This document shows, piece by piece, positions 46,769-55,519 of a stretch of DNA of 64,000 nt. The DNA is from Psychroflexus longus. GTDB lineage: Bacteria > Bacteroidota > Bacteroidia > Flavobacteriales > Flavobacteriaceae. Position 1 is the first letter of the stretch, and each line of letters begins with the position of its first letter. Location of the stretch: the NCBI RefSeq assembly GCF_020164595.1, contig NZ_JAIQZE010000007.1, forward strand, positions 88,748 through 152,747. Reading direction: 5' to 3'. A program made the position numbers and the translations under genes. The notes beneath the pieces are model-generated. The model was not told the origin of the DNA. It worked only from the letters and a program-made list of their open reading frames with translations, and did not search any database.

Positions 46769-47752
46769 TTAGTCGTCATGCCTCATAAAATCTGATATCA
46801 AATAACTCAATACCATGCTGGTCATACCTTCTATACAGGTTTCAAGACCACAGATGTGTAAAAATTCAATTTTCTCCTTTCTTACTATTTTCATAAAAGT
46901 TCTTATGTCTCTTAAGCTAAATCCTGAGGATGACTCACAGTTGGCAGAAAGTCCCTGAATAGATTTGAGGTCTAGTCTAAACCCAAATTTACCGTTCAAA
47001 AAATCAATGGAGTTTTTGAATTTTACACATTTGTCAAGGGTAGTAAGGTGTAAGCAATCTTCATAGAATTTAAAGTCCATTTGTATTGAAGCAGATATAA
47101 AATTAATATTGTTTTGTGCAATATTGTTTTTATGCAGACCAAATGCATAATATTTTCTAATTAGGTCTTTATCAAAATGATTAGGAGAGTTTTGTTTTTC
47201 TTGTTTTGTAGAAAAATCAAAATTCATATTTGGAGACAAGTCAAATAAATTAATTGATTTTTTTGTTGAAGATTTTATGGCTTTCCCAATGCTTAGGGAA
47301 TTATTTATATGACCTCCTAGCATGATTGGAACTTTACCAGAATCAAAAATTACGGTTGCCAATTCATAAATTATACTATCTATTTTCTCGTGAATTTCAT
47401 TGATCTTTTTTCTATCTGATTCTAAATTTTGGTTCTGTTCATTCAGTTCTATTTGAAGAGGTTCCATATCAATTTCTCCCAAAACAATAACTTCATTGGC
47501 TCTATTGAATTGATTGTTTTTGGTGTTCAGTAGTTTTTGTAGTAAAATTTCAAAATTTCTGGAATTGACTTTGAAACTGGACTTAGTGTGATGTATTGTA
47601 GGAATTCCAAAAATTACATATTTAGCATCCTGGCTTTCAATTTGATTGAGATCTGAAACAGTAATAATAGCTTTACCAAATTTTTCACCATCCTCATTTA
47701 CTTTCAAATATTTTGATAAACCTGAAGCATTACTGAATTTAAAATTGTCCAT
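46769..47752 (-). CDS. Arginase-fold protein with degenerate metal site (probable pseudoenzyme)
   Basis: A 327-residue protein recognisable as an arginase/agmatinase/formimidoylglutamase homologue from fold cues: VPIMLGGHINNSLSIGKAI, the KYYAFGLHKNN segment, GFRLDLKSIQGLSA and the C-terminal LHICGLET...LSYLISDFM region. The manganese ligands are mostly lost: the usual DAHxD is FDLSPNMNFD and the SxDxDxxDP motif is RLDLKSIQGL. Only one histidine of the GGGHNN-type motif may remain. Hydrolase activity is therefore unlikely; a structural or regulatory role, or drift, is possible. It is convergent with porQ. Confidence 0.7.
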   Translation of the reverse strand: MDNFKFSNASGLSKYLKVNEDGEKFGKAIITVSDLNQIESQDAKYVIFGIPTIHHTKSSFKVNSRNFEILLQKLLNTKNNQFNRANEVIVLGEIDMEPLQIELNEQNQNLESDRKKINEIHEKIDSIIYELATVIFDSGKVPIMLGGHINNSLSIGKAIKSSTKKSINLFDLSPNMNFDFSTKQEKQNSPNHFDKDLIRKYYAFGLHKNNIAQNNINFISASIQMDFKFYEDCLHLTTLDKCVKFKNSIDFLNGKFGFRLDLKSIQGLSANCESSSGFSLRDIRTFMKIVRKEKIEFLHICGLETCIEGMTSMVLSYLISDFMRHDD

Positions 47753-47842
47753 GTAATTTGTATTTACGATCTCTGAAATTATAGAAAAATTCTATTAGGA
47801 AAAAATATACTTACAAGAATCTGTAAGTTGGTCTTAATAAAT

Positions 47843-47850
47843 TAAATTTG
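47843..47850 (+). promoter_or_regulatory. TAnnTTTG -7 box of the Cys/Met enzyme gene
   Basis: TAAATTTG ends 12 bases upstream of ATG 47863. A clear -33 element is not visible. Confidence 0.35.
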
Positions 47851-47862
47851 AGAAAAAAAGAA

Positions 47863-49014
47863 ATGCAAAAAGGAATCAATACAATATGTGTTCACAGCGG
47901 AGAAGTTTTGGATGAAGTATATAAAGGAGCAGTTTCTCCGATGTATTTATCTACGGCTTATGCATACGATGGTTTAGACACCTCTATTTATCCAAGATAT
48001 TTCAATAGCCCCAACCAAAAGAAGCTTTCTGAAAAAGTTGCGGAATTAGAGCATGCAGAGTCAGCGCTTATATTTGGTAGTGGTATGGCTGCTATTACAA
48101 CAGCTATGCTAAGTGTTTTGAAATCTGGAGACCATGTTATTCTTCAAAATCAAATTTATGGAGGTACACGTAATTTTATTATCGAAGAATGTGAACAGTA
48201 TGGAATTGAATATGATTTTGTTGATGTAAATAACTGGACCGAACTAAAATCTAGTTTGAAACCAGAAACAAAATTGATTTATATTGAAACTCCCTCCAAT
48301 CCCTTACTGGAAATCACAGACGTAGCTTCAGTTACAAAATTTGCTAAAGAGAATAATGTTTTAACAATGGCAGACAATACATTTGCCAGTCCTATCAATC
48401 AAATTCCTATTGATCATGGCGTTGACATTGTGATTCACAGCGCCACAAAATACCTTGGTGGGCATAGCGATATTACAGCTGGAGCAGTTGCTTCTTCTCA
48501 TGACATCATGAGAAAAGTCTTTTCTAAAGCAAAAAACTTTGGAGGTAGTCTTGCAGACCAAACCGTTTGGATGCTTGAGCGAAGCATGAAAACGCTCAAT
48601 TTGAGAGTCAAGCAACAATCTAATAATGCTTTAGATTTAGCTGAATATCTTGAAGCTTCAGATTATGTGGATCGTGTATATTATCCTGGCCTAAAATCCC
48701 ATCCACAGCATGAATTGGCAAAATCTCAAATGTCTGATTTTGGTGGGATGCTTTCTTTCGATCTAAGTGAAAATTGTGACATATCAAAATTTTTTAGCGG
48801 CTTGAATCTTATCAGAAATGTATTGAGTCTCGGTGGGGTAGAGAGTACGGTTTTATCTCCAGAAAAAACCTCTCATTCTTTGTTAAGTCCAGAGGAGAGA
48901 GAATCTCAAGGTATCAAGTCCAACTTAGTCAGGTTTTCAGTAGGCATAGAAGATACTCAAGATCTTAAAAGAGATTTGCAGATGGCTTTTGCTTCTAGTA
49001 TAGCAAAAGAGTAG
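47863..49014 (+). CDS. Cys/Met-metabolism PLP enzyme (cystathionine gamma-synthase / methionine gamma-lyase family)
   Basis: A 383-residue PLP enzyme of trans-sulfuration. Motifs: NTICVHSGE at the start, YPRYFNSPNQKKLSEKVAELE, ALIFGSGMAAITTAML, YIETPSNPLLEITD, MADNTFASP and the cofactor lysine in VIHSATKYLGGHSD. Family members are cystathionine gamma-synthase, cystathionine lyases, O-acylhomoserine sulfhydrylases and methionine gamma-lyase; the sequence alone does not choose between them. Start at ATG 47863, five codons inside the longest frame. No met genes are adjacent. Confidence 0.88.
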   Translation: MQKGINTICVHSGEVLDEVYKGAVSPMYLSTAYAYDGLDTSIYPRYFNSPNQKKLSEKVAELEHAESALIFGSGMAAITTAMLSVLKSGDHVILQNQIYGGTRNFIIEECEQYGIEYDFVDVNNWTELKSSLKPETKLIYIETPSNPLLEITDVASVTKFAKENNVLTMADNTFASPINQIPIDHGVDIVIHSATKYLGGHSDITAGAVASSHDIMRKVFSKAKNFGGSLADQTVWMLERSMKTLNLRVKQQSNNALDLAEYLEASDYVDRVYYPGLKSHPQHELAKSQMSDFGGMLSFDLSENCDISKFFSGLNLIRNVLSLGGVESTVLSPEKTSHSLLSPEERESQGIKSNLVRFSVGIEDTQDLKRDLQMAFASSIAKE

Positions 49015-49086
49015 TACTATAAACAGAACTTATCTAAGTATAAGAATAGATGTTAAATTCTGTATTATCAATTTTAGTTTTATCTG

Positions 49087-49094
49087 TATTTTTG
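49087..49094 (+). promoter_or_regulatory. -7 box of the peroxiredoxin-thioredoxin unit
   Basis: TATTTTTG matches TAnnTTTG and lies 30 bases before ATG 49125. An imperfect inverted repeat ATCTA-N10-TAGAT (49032-49051) sits further upstream and could bind a peroxide-responsive regulator. Confidence 0.4.
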
Positions 49095-49124
49095 CATCAA
49101 ATTATTAATTAAAAAAAGATATAT

Positions 49125-49763
49125 ATGTCAATAGTAGGTAAAAAATTCCCAGATTTAAAGGTAAACGCCATGGACGAAATGGGTGATACTTTTCAAATTA
49201 ATATTTTAGAAAAAGCACAAAAAGAAAATAAAAAAGTTGTTTTGTTTTGGTACCCAAAAGACTTTACATATGTATGTCCAACTGAACTTCATGCATTTCA
49301 AGAAGCTTTACCAGAATTTGAAAAAAGAAATACAATTGTAATAGGTGCTTCGTGTGATACTGCTGAAGTTCACTTTGCATGGTTAAATACTTCAAAAGAT
49401 AATGGAGGCATTGAAGGTGTAACTTACCCAATACTTGCAGATTCTAACAGAAACTTAAGTAGTAGACTTGGTATTTTAGATGTTCTAAATGAGCGTTATG
49501 ACGATGAGGATGGACACCTAACTGTAGATGGTGATAATGTAGCTTACAGAGCAACCTATTTAATCGATGAAGAAGGAACAGTATTTCAAGAAAGTGTTAA
49601 TCATATGCCACTTGGAAGAAACGTAAATGAATTTATCAGAATGATAGACGCTTACACACATGTACAAAAGCATGGTGAAGTCTGTCCTGCAAACTGGGAA
49701 GAAGGTAAAGAAAGCATGAAAGCTGACAGAGAAGGAGTTTCTTCTTACCTATCTAAAAACTAA
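49125..49763 (+). CDS. Typical 2-Cys peroxiredoxin (AhpC/Prx1-like)
   Basis: Reduces hydrogen peroxide and organic peroxides. The 212-residue protein has the peroxidatic cysteine Cys51 in FTYVCPTEL, the arginine region and the resolving cysteine Cys187 in GEVCPANW. These are the hallmarks of the AhpC/Prx1 class. A thioredoxin gene follows 42 bases later and is the probable electron donor, in place of AhpF. A weak 6-bp hairpin (49769-49785) lies between them. Confidence 0.93.
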   Translation: MSIVGKKFPDLKVNAMDEMGDTFQINILEKAQKENKKVVLFWYPKDFTYVCPTELHAFQEALPEFEKRNTIVIGASCDTAEVHFAWLNTSKDNGGIEGVTYPILADSNRNLSSRLGILDVLNERYDDEDGHLTVDGDNVAYRATYLIDEEGTVFQESVNHMPLGRNVNEFIRMIDAYTHVQKHGEVCPANWEEGKESMKADREGVSSYLSKN

Positions 49764-49805
49764 AGAATTTCAGTTAGTCACTGAATTAATTTAAAAACAA
49801 AACTT

Positions 49806-50120
49806 ATGTTTAAAGAATTAGATCAAGACAATTTAGCTGAAACAGTCAATAGTAACGATACCGTAATCGTTCAATTTTCCGCAACATGGTGTGGTAACTG
49901 TAGACTGATGAAGCCTAAGTTTAAAAAACTAGCAAGTGAACATGAAGATATTCCATTTCTAATGGTAGATGCAGAAAAATTTCCTGAATCTAGAAAGTTA
50001 GCTAATGTGAATAACCTTCCAACCTTTGCTACATTTAAAAATGGAGAATTTAAGAATCAAGTTCAAACTAACAAGTTTGAATCTCTAAAAGAATTAGTAA
50101 ATGAAGTTACCAGTAATTAA
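49806..50120 (+). CDS. Thioredoxin-family protein with WCGNC active site
   Basis: A 104-residue single-domain thioredoxin. The active site reads Trp28-Cys29-Gly30-Asn31-Cys32 where classical thioredoxin has WCGPC; the cis-proline is present in NNLPTFATFKNGE. Replacing the central proline normally raises the redox potential and alters partner choice. The peroxiredoxin just upstream is the likely client. It overlaps the next small gene by 20 bases. Confidence 0.9.
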   Translation: MFKELDQDNLAETVNSNDTVIVQFSATWCGNCRLMKPKFKKLASEHEDIPFLMVDAEKFPESRKLANVNNLPTFATFKNGEFKNQVQTNKFESLKELVNEVTSN

Positions 50121-50349
50121 GCATTTTCAGAAGAACAATGATGTTCAAAAACTTGAGCATACCATTGAAGTCCTAGAATCTTTCACAGAACATAGATCTG
50201 TAAAAGAGGAAGAAATGGACATTGTCGGCGAGCTTATCACCAACATTGCAGGAGCAATTGAAATGGACAAAATGGTGAAAGAAGGCATGTCAGAAAAAGA
50301 CGCTGCAAATACTTTCGCTCAAAGAGTACTAGGCTCTATTGACAAGTAA
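50101..50349 (+). CDS. Small conserved protein (DUF6952-like)
   Basis: An 82-residue acidic helical protein, MKLPVIKHFQKNNDVQKLEH then ELITNIAGAIEMDKMV, resembling a small Flavobacteriia family (DUF6952) found behind this thioredoxin. It overlaps the thioredoxin end by 20 bases in a different frame, so the two are translationally coupled. Function unknown; the fixed context suggests a partner in peroxide defence. Followed by a terminator. Confidence 0.7.
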   Translation: MKLPVIKHFQKNNDVQKLEHTIEVLESFTEHRSVKEEEMDIVGELITNIAGAIEMDKMVKEGMSEKDAANTFAQRVLGSIDK

Positions 50350-50372
50350 TTAAATATTTTATTTGGATTTAT

Positions 50373-50405
50373 AAAAGAAACTGTTTTCACAGTTTCTTTT
50401 TTTTT
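50373..50405 (+). terminator. Rho-independent terminator of the peroxiredoxin-thioredoxin unit
   Basis: A 12-bp stem AAAAGAAACTGT with its complement (50373-50384, 50389-50400), TTTC loop, and a T run. Confidence 0.8.
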
Positions 50406-50409
50406 ATCC

Positions 50410-50417
50410 TAATTTTG
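50410..50417 (+). promoter_or_regulatory. TAnnTTTG -7 box before dgkA
   Basis: TAATTTTG ends 30 bases before ATG 50448 and 3 bases before the alternative ATG 50421. The spacing favours 50448 if a leader is needed. Confidence 0.35.
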
Positions 50418-50447
50418 AGAATGCTATCAATAAAAGAAATTTCATCA

Positions 50448-50822
50448 ATGTTCAATCTGAAAACAATAAAAGAACGTATAAAATCTTTAGACTATGCTTG
50501 GAAGGGATTGACTTACCTGTTTCTAAAGGAAGATAGCTTCAAATTTCAATTGTTGTTTTCATTCATTTTTATTCTTTTAGGATTTTATTTCAATATTACA
50601 AATGCAGAGTGGTTTGCACAACTAGGGGTAATGGCTTTAGTACTAAGTATAGAAGGTATTAATTCTGCTGTTGAGCAATTGTCAGATTATATTCAGCCTA
50701 ATTATGATGAGAAAATTGGAAAAATAAAAGACATTGCAGCAGGAGCCGTTATGGTAGCCGGAATCTTTGCTTTTGTCGTTCTTCTTATTCTCTATATTCC
50801 TTATTTACTTGCGATAATTTGA
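50448..50822 (+). CDS. dgkA: Diacylglycerol kinase (DgkA type)
   Basis: Small trimeric inner-membrane kinase phosphorylating diacylglycerol or undecaprenol, recycling lipid from envelope synthesis. The 124-residue form (ATG 50448) starts FNLKTIKERIKSLDYAWKGL, as family members do; an ATG at 50421 would add nine residues. Three transmembrane helices and the motif IEGINSAVEQLSDYI with the catalytic Glu/Asn are present. It precedes ftsK by 51 bases in the conserved dgkA-ftsK-lolA-lptF/G-ribB order. Confidence 0.92.
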   Translation: MFNLKTIKERIKSLDYAWKGLTYLFLKEDSFKFQLLFSFIFILLGFYFNITNAEWFAQLGVMALVLSIEGINSAVEQLSDYIQPNYDEKIGKIKDIAAGAVMVAGIFAFVVLLILYIPYLLAII

Positions 50823-50845
50823 TTAGCTAAAGCGGTTAATATTTG

Positions 50846-50853
50846 TATTTTTG
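50846..50853 (+). promoter_or_regulatory. Candidate -7 box before ftsK
   Basis: TATTTTTG matches TAnnTTTG, 20 bases before ATG 50874; a TTTG at 50818-50821 is somewhat too far upstream (24 bases). Confidence 0.35.
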
Positions 50854-50873
50854 TTTTGCATTTTACAATCTAT

Positions 50874-53288
50874 ATGGCCAAGACTAAGCAAAGCAATTCC
50901 ACCAAACCAAAGCAAGAAAAGAAGAGCTTAAATTTGAAAGCATCTAAGCGTACCAAAATAATTTTTGGTAGTTTCTTAATGCTTTTTGCCATAGGTCTAT
51001 TTATTTCTTTCCTCTCTTACTTTTTCAATTGGCAAGCAGACCAATCCATGATGGGTAATGTTATGGATAGAAGTGAACAAGCTAATAATTGGCTCAATAA
51101 GTTTGGAGCTTATGTGAGTCACGTACTTATTTATAAAGGTTTTGGTATTGCGGTTATTAGCTTTCCAGCTATGCTTTTTATAACAGGGATTTATCTGTTT
51201 TTAAATTTAAAACTCTTTAAGCTTAGATCTCTTTGGTTTTGGGGATCTTATATTGTTTTATGGCTTTCTTTAACTCTAGGGTTTTTCGCAGCTTCAAACC
51301 CTATTATGGGTGGAGTTGTAGGTTATGAAATTAATGATTTCCTTCAAGATTATATCGGTAAATTAGGTGTAATTCTTTTACTCGTTTTTATGTTGATCAT
51401 TTATTTAGTGTCAAGGCTAAATATTACTCCAGATGCTTTGTCAAAATCTTTTTCAAATCACAAACAAAGTGTTAAAGATGAGGTTTCTGAGATGAAATTT
51501 GAACCTAAAACAAATTCAGAAGAAACTAAAGTTGACGAAGAAATTGAGGTGGCTACTTCGGATGATTCAGTACCAACTGTACATAAACATCAAGATAATG
51601 ATGTTCAATTAGAAAATTCTTTCAGTGAAAAATCTTCTAAAGTAGAACCTGCTTCCGCAAAAGAAAAAATTGTCATTAAGTCTGAAGATGAGGATGATGT
51701 AGAAATGGAAGTAGAAACCGTTGAAGATGAAGAAGAATCAGACCATTTAAGTAAAAAATTAGTCGAAGATTTTGGTGAATTTGATCCTACTTTAGAATTG
51801 GCTAATTATCAGTTTCCGAGTATTGAGTTACTAAAAGACTACAATTCTGGTAGAGGAATTACCATCGATCAAAAAGAATTGGAACAGAACAAAAATAAAA
51901 TTGTTGATACACTCAAGAATTACAAAATAGAAATTGCCCAAATAAAAGCTACTGTAGGTCCAACAGTCACGCTTTATGAAATCGTTCCAGAAGCTGGTAT
52001 TAGAATTTCCAAAATTAAAAATCTAGAGGATGATATTGCATTATCACTATCTGCTTTAGGGATAAGAATCATAGCTCCAATTCCTGGAAAAGGTACTATA
52101 GGAATAGAGGTTCCGAATCAAAATCCATCTATTGTTCCGATGAGGTCTGTTGTGGCTTCCAATAAATTTCAGAATGCAGAAATGGAACTTCCCATCGCAA
52201 TGGGTAAGACAATATCCAATGAAACCTTTACCGTTGATCTAGCTAAAATGCCTCACCTGCTTATGGCAGGAGCAACTGGACAAGGTAAATCTGTTGGTCT
52301 TAATGTGATACTGACTTCCCTATTATACCAAAAGCATCCCGCCGAAGTAAAATTTGTTTTAGTTGATCCCAAAAAGGTAGAACTGACATTGTTCAACAAA
52401 ATTGAAAGACACTATCTGGCAAAATTACCGGATACTGAAGAGGCAATTATTACTGATAATACTAAGGTTATAAATACGCTGAATTCACTTTGCATAGAGA
52501 TGGACAATCGATACGATTTATTGAAAGATGCAATGGTCAGAAATATTAAGGAGTATAATGTAAAGTTTAAGTCCAGAAAGCTAAATCCTGAAAATGGACA
52601 CAAATTTCTTCCATATATTGTTCTGGTGGTCGATGAATTTGCAGATCTTATAATGACCGCAGGTAAGGAAGTTGAGATGCCCATAGCTCGACTTGCTCAG
52701 CTCGCCAGAGCTATTGGAATTCATCTGATTATTGCCACGCAGCGACCTTCTGTCAATGTAATTACAGGAATGATCAAAGCAAACTTTCCGGCAAGGATGG
52801 CTTTTAGGGTAACCTCTAAAATCGATTCTAGAACTATTCTGGATGCTGGAGGTGCAGATCAATTAATTGGTAGGGGGGATATGTTATTTACTCAGGGTAA
52901 TGATTTGATAAGATTGCAATGTGCCTTTGTGGATACACCTGAAGTTGAAAGAATAACCGATTTTATTGGTTCACAAAAAGCATATGCAGATGCTCACTTA
53001 TTACCTGAGTATTCTGGAGAAGAATCTGGCATAGGGGTTGATAATGATATAGAGGATAGAGACAAGCTATTTAGAGATGCCGCCGAAGTAATTATAACAG
53101 CGCAACAAGGTTCTGCATCACTTCTCCAGAGAAAATTAAAACTAGGTTACAATAGAGCTGGTAGAATAATAGATCAACTAGAAGCGGCAGGTATTGTTGG
53201 CCCATTTGAGGGCAGTAAAGCAAGACAGGTCTTAGTCCCAGACTTTATAGCCCTTGAAGAACTACTTAAAAACGAACAAAATTCATAA
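50874..53288 (+). CDS. ftsK: DNA translocase FtsK/SpoIIIE
   Basis: Septum-bound motor that clears chromosomal DNA and aligns dif sites for recombination during division. The 804-residue protein has a basic N-terminus, four transmembrane helices (~25-180), an acidic disordered linker (~190-300), the alpha/beta motor with Walker A GATGQGKS at 466-473 and Walker B VLVVDEFADL, and the C-terminal gamma winged helix (SLLQRKLKLGYNRAGRIIDQ). Start ATG 50874. It begins a chain of tightly spaced genes through ribB. Confidence 0.96.
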   Translation: MAKTKQSNSTKPKQEKKSLNLKASKRTKIIFGSFLMLFAIGLFISFLSYFFNWQADQSMMGNVMDRSEQANNWLNKFGAYVSHVLIYKGFGIAVISFPAMLFITGIYLFLNLKLFKLRSLWFWGSYIVLWLSLTLGFFAASNPIMGGVVGYEINDFLQDYIGKLGVILLLVFMLIIYLVSRLNITPDALSKSFSNHKQSVKDEVSEMKFEPKTNSEETKVDEEIEVATSDDSVPTVHKHQDNDVQLENSFSEKSSKVEPASAKEKIVIKSEDEDDVEMEVETVEDEEESDHLSKKLVEDFGEFDPTLELANYQFPSIELLKDYNSGRGITIDQKELEQNKNKIVDTLKNYKIEIAQIKATVGPTVTLYEIVPEAGIRISKIKNLEDDIALSLSALGIRIIAPIPGKGTIGIEVPNQNPSIVPMRSVVASNKFQNAEMELPIAMGKTISNETFTVDLAKMPHLLMAGATGQGKSVGLNVILTSLLYQKHPAEVKFVLVDPKKVELTLFNKIERHYLAKLPDTEEAIITDNTKVINTLNSLCIEMDNRYDLLKDAMVRNIKEYNVKFKSRKLNPENGHKFLPYIVLVVDEFADLIMTAGKEVEMPIARLAQLARAIGIHLIIATQRPSVNVITGMIKANFPARMAFRVTSKIDSRTILDAGGADQLIGRGDMLFTQGNDLIRLQCAFVDTPEVERITDFIGSQKAYADAHLLPEYSGEESGIGVDNDIEDRDKLFRDAAEVIITAQQGSASLLQRKLKLGYNRAGRIIDQLEAAGIVGPFEGSKARQVLVPDFIALEELLKNEQNS

Positions 53289-53298
53289 TCCACATTTC

Positions 53299-53952
53299 AT
53301 GAAAACGATAAAAACTCTAAGTTTTATTTTATTATTTTTAATTGCTTCCAATTTTGTAAATGCTCAAAATGACAATGAGGCAAAAGCATTGGTTAAAGAT
53401 GTGCTTGATAAAGTCCAATCTTATGATAATTTCGTTATAGATTTTTCTTACACTTTAGAAAATACTGAGCAGAATCTTAGACAAGAAACTCGTGGCGATG
53501 TCAGTATAAAGGGCGAAAAATATGTATTGAACTTAATGGGAACTACACAGATCTTTGATGGTGAAAAAATATACACTATTGTTCCTGAAGATGATGAAGT
53601 CACTATATCATCTTATGATGAAACAGACACTGAACAAATTACTCCTTCAAAAATGCTTACATTTTACAAAGAGGGATATCGTTTTAAGATGGATGTTCTG
53701 CAAGATGTAAAAGGAAGAAAAATTCAATACGTTGAGCTTATTCCGATGGATTCTAATAATGAAATGAAAAAAATATTACTTGGTATTGATAAACAAACCA
53801 AACATATTTTCAACTTAATTCAAGTTCAACCAAGCGATACTAGAATAGAATTCAGAGTTACAAAATTTAAAACAAATGAGCCATTATCTGCCAACCATTT
53901 TGAATTCCAGAAGTCGAAATATGCAGATTACTATATTAATGAATTAGACTAA
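53299..53952 (+). CDS. lolA: LolA-like periplasmic lipoprotein carrier
   Basis: Periplasmic chaperone ferrying lipoproteins from inner to outer membrane. The 217-residue product has a signal peptide ending NFVNAQ and the LolA beta-fold: SYDNFVIDFSYTLEN, RGDVSIKGEKYVLNLMGT, FDGEKIYTIVPEDDEV and FRVTKFKTNEPLSANHFEF. The Bacteroidota version is divergent from E. coli LolA; similarity is in pattern rather than identity. It lies between ftsK and the lipopolysaccharide permease gene. Start ATG 53299 with no overlap. Confidence 0.82.
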   Translation: MKTIKTLSFILLFLIASNFVNAQNDNEAKALVKDVLDKVQSYDNFVIDFSYTLENTEQNLRQETRGDVSIKGEKYVLNLMGTTQIFDGEKIYTIVPEDDEVTISSYDETDTEQITPSKMLTFYKEGYRFKMDVLQDVKGRKIQYVELIPMDSNNEMKKILLGIDKQTKHIFNLIQVQPSDTRIEFRVTKFKTNEPLSANHFEFQKSKYADYYINELD

Positions 53953-53962
53953 TTTATTTGTA

Positions 53963-55519
53963 TTGAAAATTCTAGATCGTTATATCCTAACCTCCTTTGT
54001 AAAAACCTTTATTTCAGTTTTTACAATTTTGATGTTTATTTTTATACTTCAATCGGTATGGAGGTTTATAGAAGAGTTTGCAGGTAAGGATATTGATCTA
54101 GAGATCATTTCAAAGTTTTTATTTTTCCTTCTTCCTAATCTCATCCCAATGGTTCTGCCGTTAACCATTTTATTGTCATCGATTATGACATTTGGGAGCT
54201 TTGCTGAGCAGTATGAATTTGCCGCAATGAAGTCAGCTGGTATTTCACTCCAAAGAGCCATGCGAAGCCTTATAGTATTTATATTGATACTTGGCGCAGT
54301 TACCTTTTATTTTGCAGATACTGTTATACCATTTGCTGAAGGAAAAGTCCTCAACATGCGTAAAAATATCGCTCAAGTTAAACCCTCAATGGCAATTGTA
54401 GAAGGGGCTTTTAACGATATGGGGAATATCAATATAAAAGTGAGTAAAAAAAGTGGGCCTAATGGGCGGAATTTAGACGATGTTATAATTCATAAAAAAT
54501 CGGAAAGTAGAGTAGGAAATTATACTGTAATCAAAGCCGATTATGGTGAGCTAGAGTCCAGCGAAAATTCCAATGTACTTTCGCTTATTCTTTACGATGG
54601 TAATTATTATGATGAAATTCCCACAAAGACATATCAACAAAAATTGAAATCTCCTTTTGTCAAATCTGCGTTTGACAAATATGTATTGAATATGGATTTA
54701 TCAGAATTCAACGATGTAGATCTGGAAGATGAAAGTTTAAAACATCCTTACAAGATGTTGAATACAGGGGAGCTTAAAATTCAATTAGATTCGTTTTCAA
54801 ACGATTTTAATAAAACAATATCTAGTTACGACAGAATAATAAAGCAAAGAAGTGGAGTGCTGCGAACTTTAAACATGGCTAAAAAAGATACTTCTGAAAA
54901 GGACTCAAGAAAAATAAATCAGAATTTGAAAAAGGAATCTTCTACTGAAAGTGAATTAGCTGACTCTGAAAATAATAAAGATATAGAATTGCATTCCAAT
55001 TTCTCAATTGACAGCTTATTCTGGGAGTATGATTATAGACAGCGAACTCAGCTTTTCAATATCGCTACTAACTCGGTGAACAGTATCTTACCACAAATAA
55101 GTTCAAAAAAGAATCAACTAAAACAGAAAAGCGTTTTATTAAATAAAATTGAAATGGCGATGCACGATAAATATGCTTTACCGTTTGCCTGTGTAATATT
55201 GTTTTTTGTTGGAGCTCCACTAGGAGCTATCATTAGAAAAGGTGGTTTAGGTTTACCAATGGTGGTTGCAATCATCTTGTTTTTAACTTACCACTTTATT
55301 GGTTTGTTTGCTGGTAATAGTGCTGAAGGAGGAAGCATATCTGCATTTTTAGGCTCATGGTTGTCAACAATCGTATTACTCCCACTAAGTATTTATCTAA
55401 CCTACAGAGCCACAACAGACCAAGGATTCGTTAATTTAGATTTTATCACAATTCCAATTGATAATTTGGTGAAGAAGATAAAAGTAAATGTTTTTAATAT
55501 CAGAAATAATAAAAAATGA
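53963..55519 (+). CDS. LptF/LptG-family lipopolysaccharide export permease
   Basis: Inner-membrane permease of the Lpt bridge that extracts lipopolysaccharide. The 518-residue protein has six transmembrane helices, three at each end (ILDRYILTSFVKTFI at the start; GAPLGAIIRKGGLG near the end), flanking a large periplasmic domain. That middle part is longer than in E. coli LptF/G (~360 aa) and includes a charged stretch around residues 300-345 (KDTSEKDSRKINQNLKKES). The start is TTG 53963. It ends in an ATGA overlap with ribB. LptF versus LptG cannot be decided. Confidence 0.88.
   Translation: MKILDRYILTSFVKTFISVFTILMFIFILQSVWRFIEEFAGKDIDLEIISKFLFFLLPNLIPMVLPLTILLSSIMTFGSFAEQYEFAAMKSAGISLQRAMRSLIVFILILGAVTFYFADTVIPFAEGKVLNMRKNIAQVKPSMAIVEGAFNDMGNINIKVSKKSGPNGRNLDDVIIHKKSESRVGNYTVIKADYGELESSENSNVLSLILYDGNYYDEIPTKTYQQKLKSPFVKSAFDKYVLNMDLSEFNDVDLEDESLKHPYKMLNTGELKIQLDSFSNDFNKTISSYDRIIKQRSGVLRTLNMAKKDTSEKDSRKINQNLKKESSTESELADSENNKDIELHSNFSIDSLFWEYDYRQRTQLFNIATNSVNSILPQISSKKNQLKQKSVLLNKIEMAMHDKYALPFACVILFFVGAPLGAIIRKGGLGLPMVVAIILFLTYHFIGLFAGNSAEGGSISAFLGSWLSTIVLLPLSIYLTYRATTDQGFVNLDFITIPIDNLVKKIKVNVFNIRNNKK

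Noticed and set aside
53254..53298. N-terminal extension of LolA overlapping ftsK
   Set aside because: It would place 15 polar residues before the signal peptide; ATG 53299 gives a normal signal sequence.
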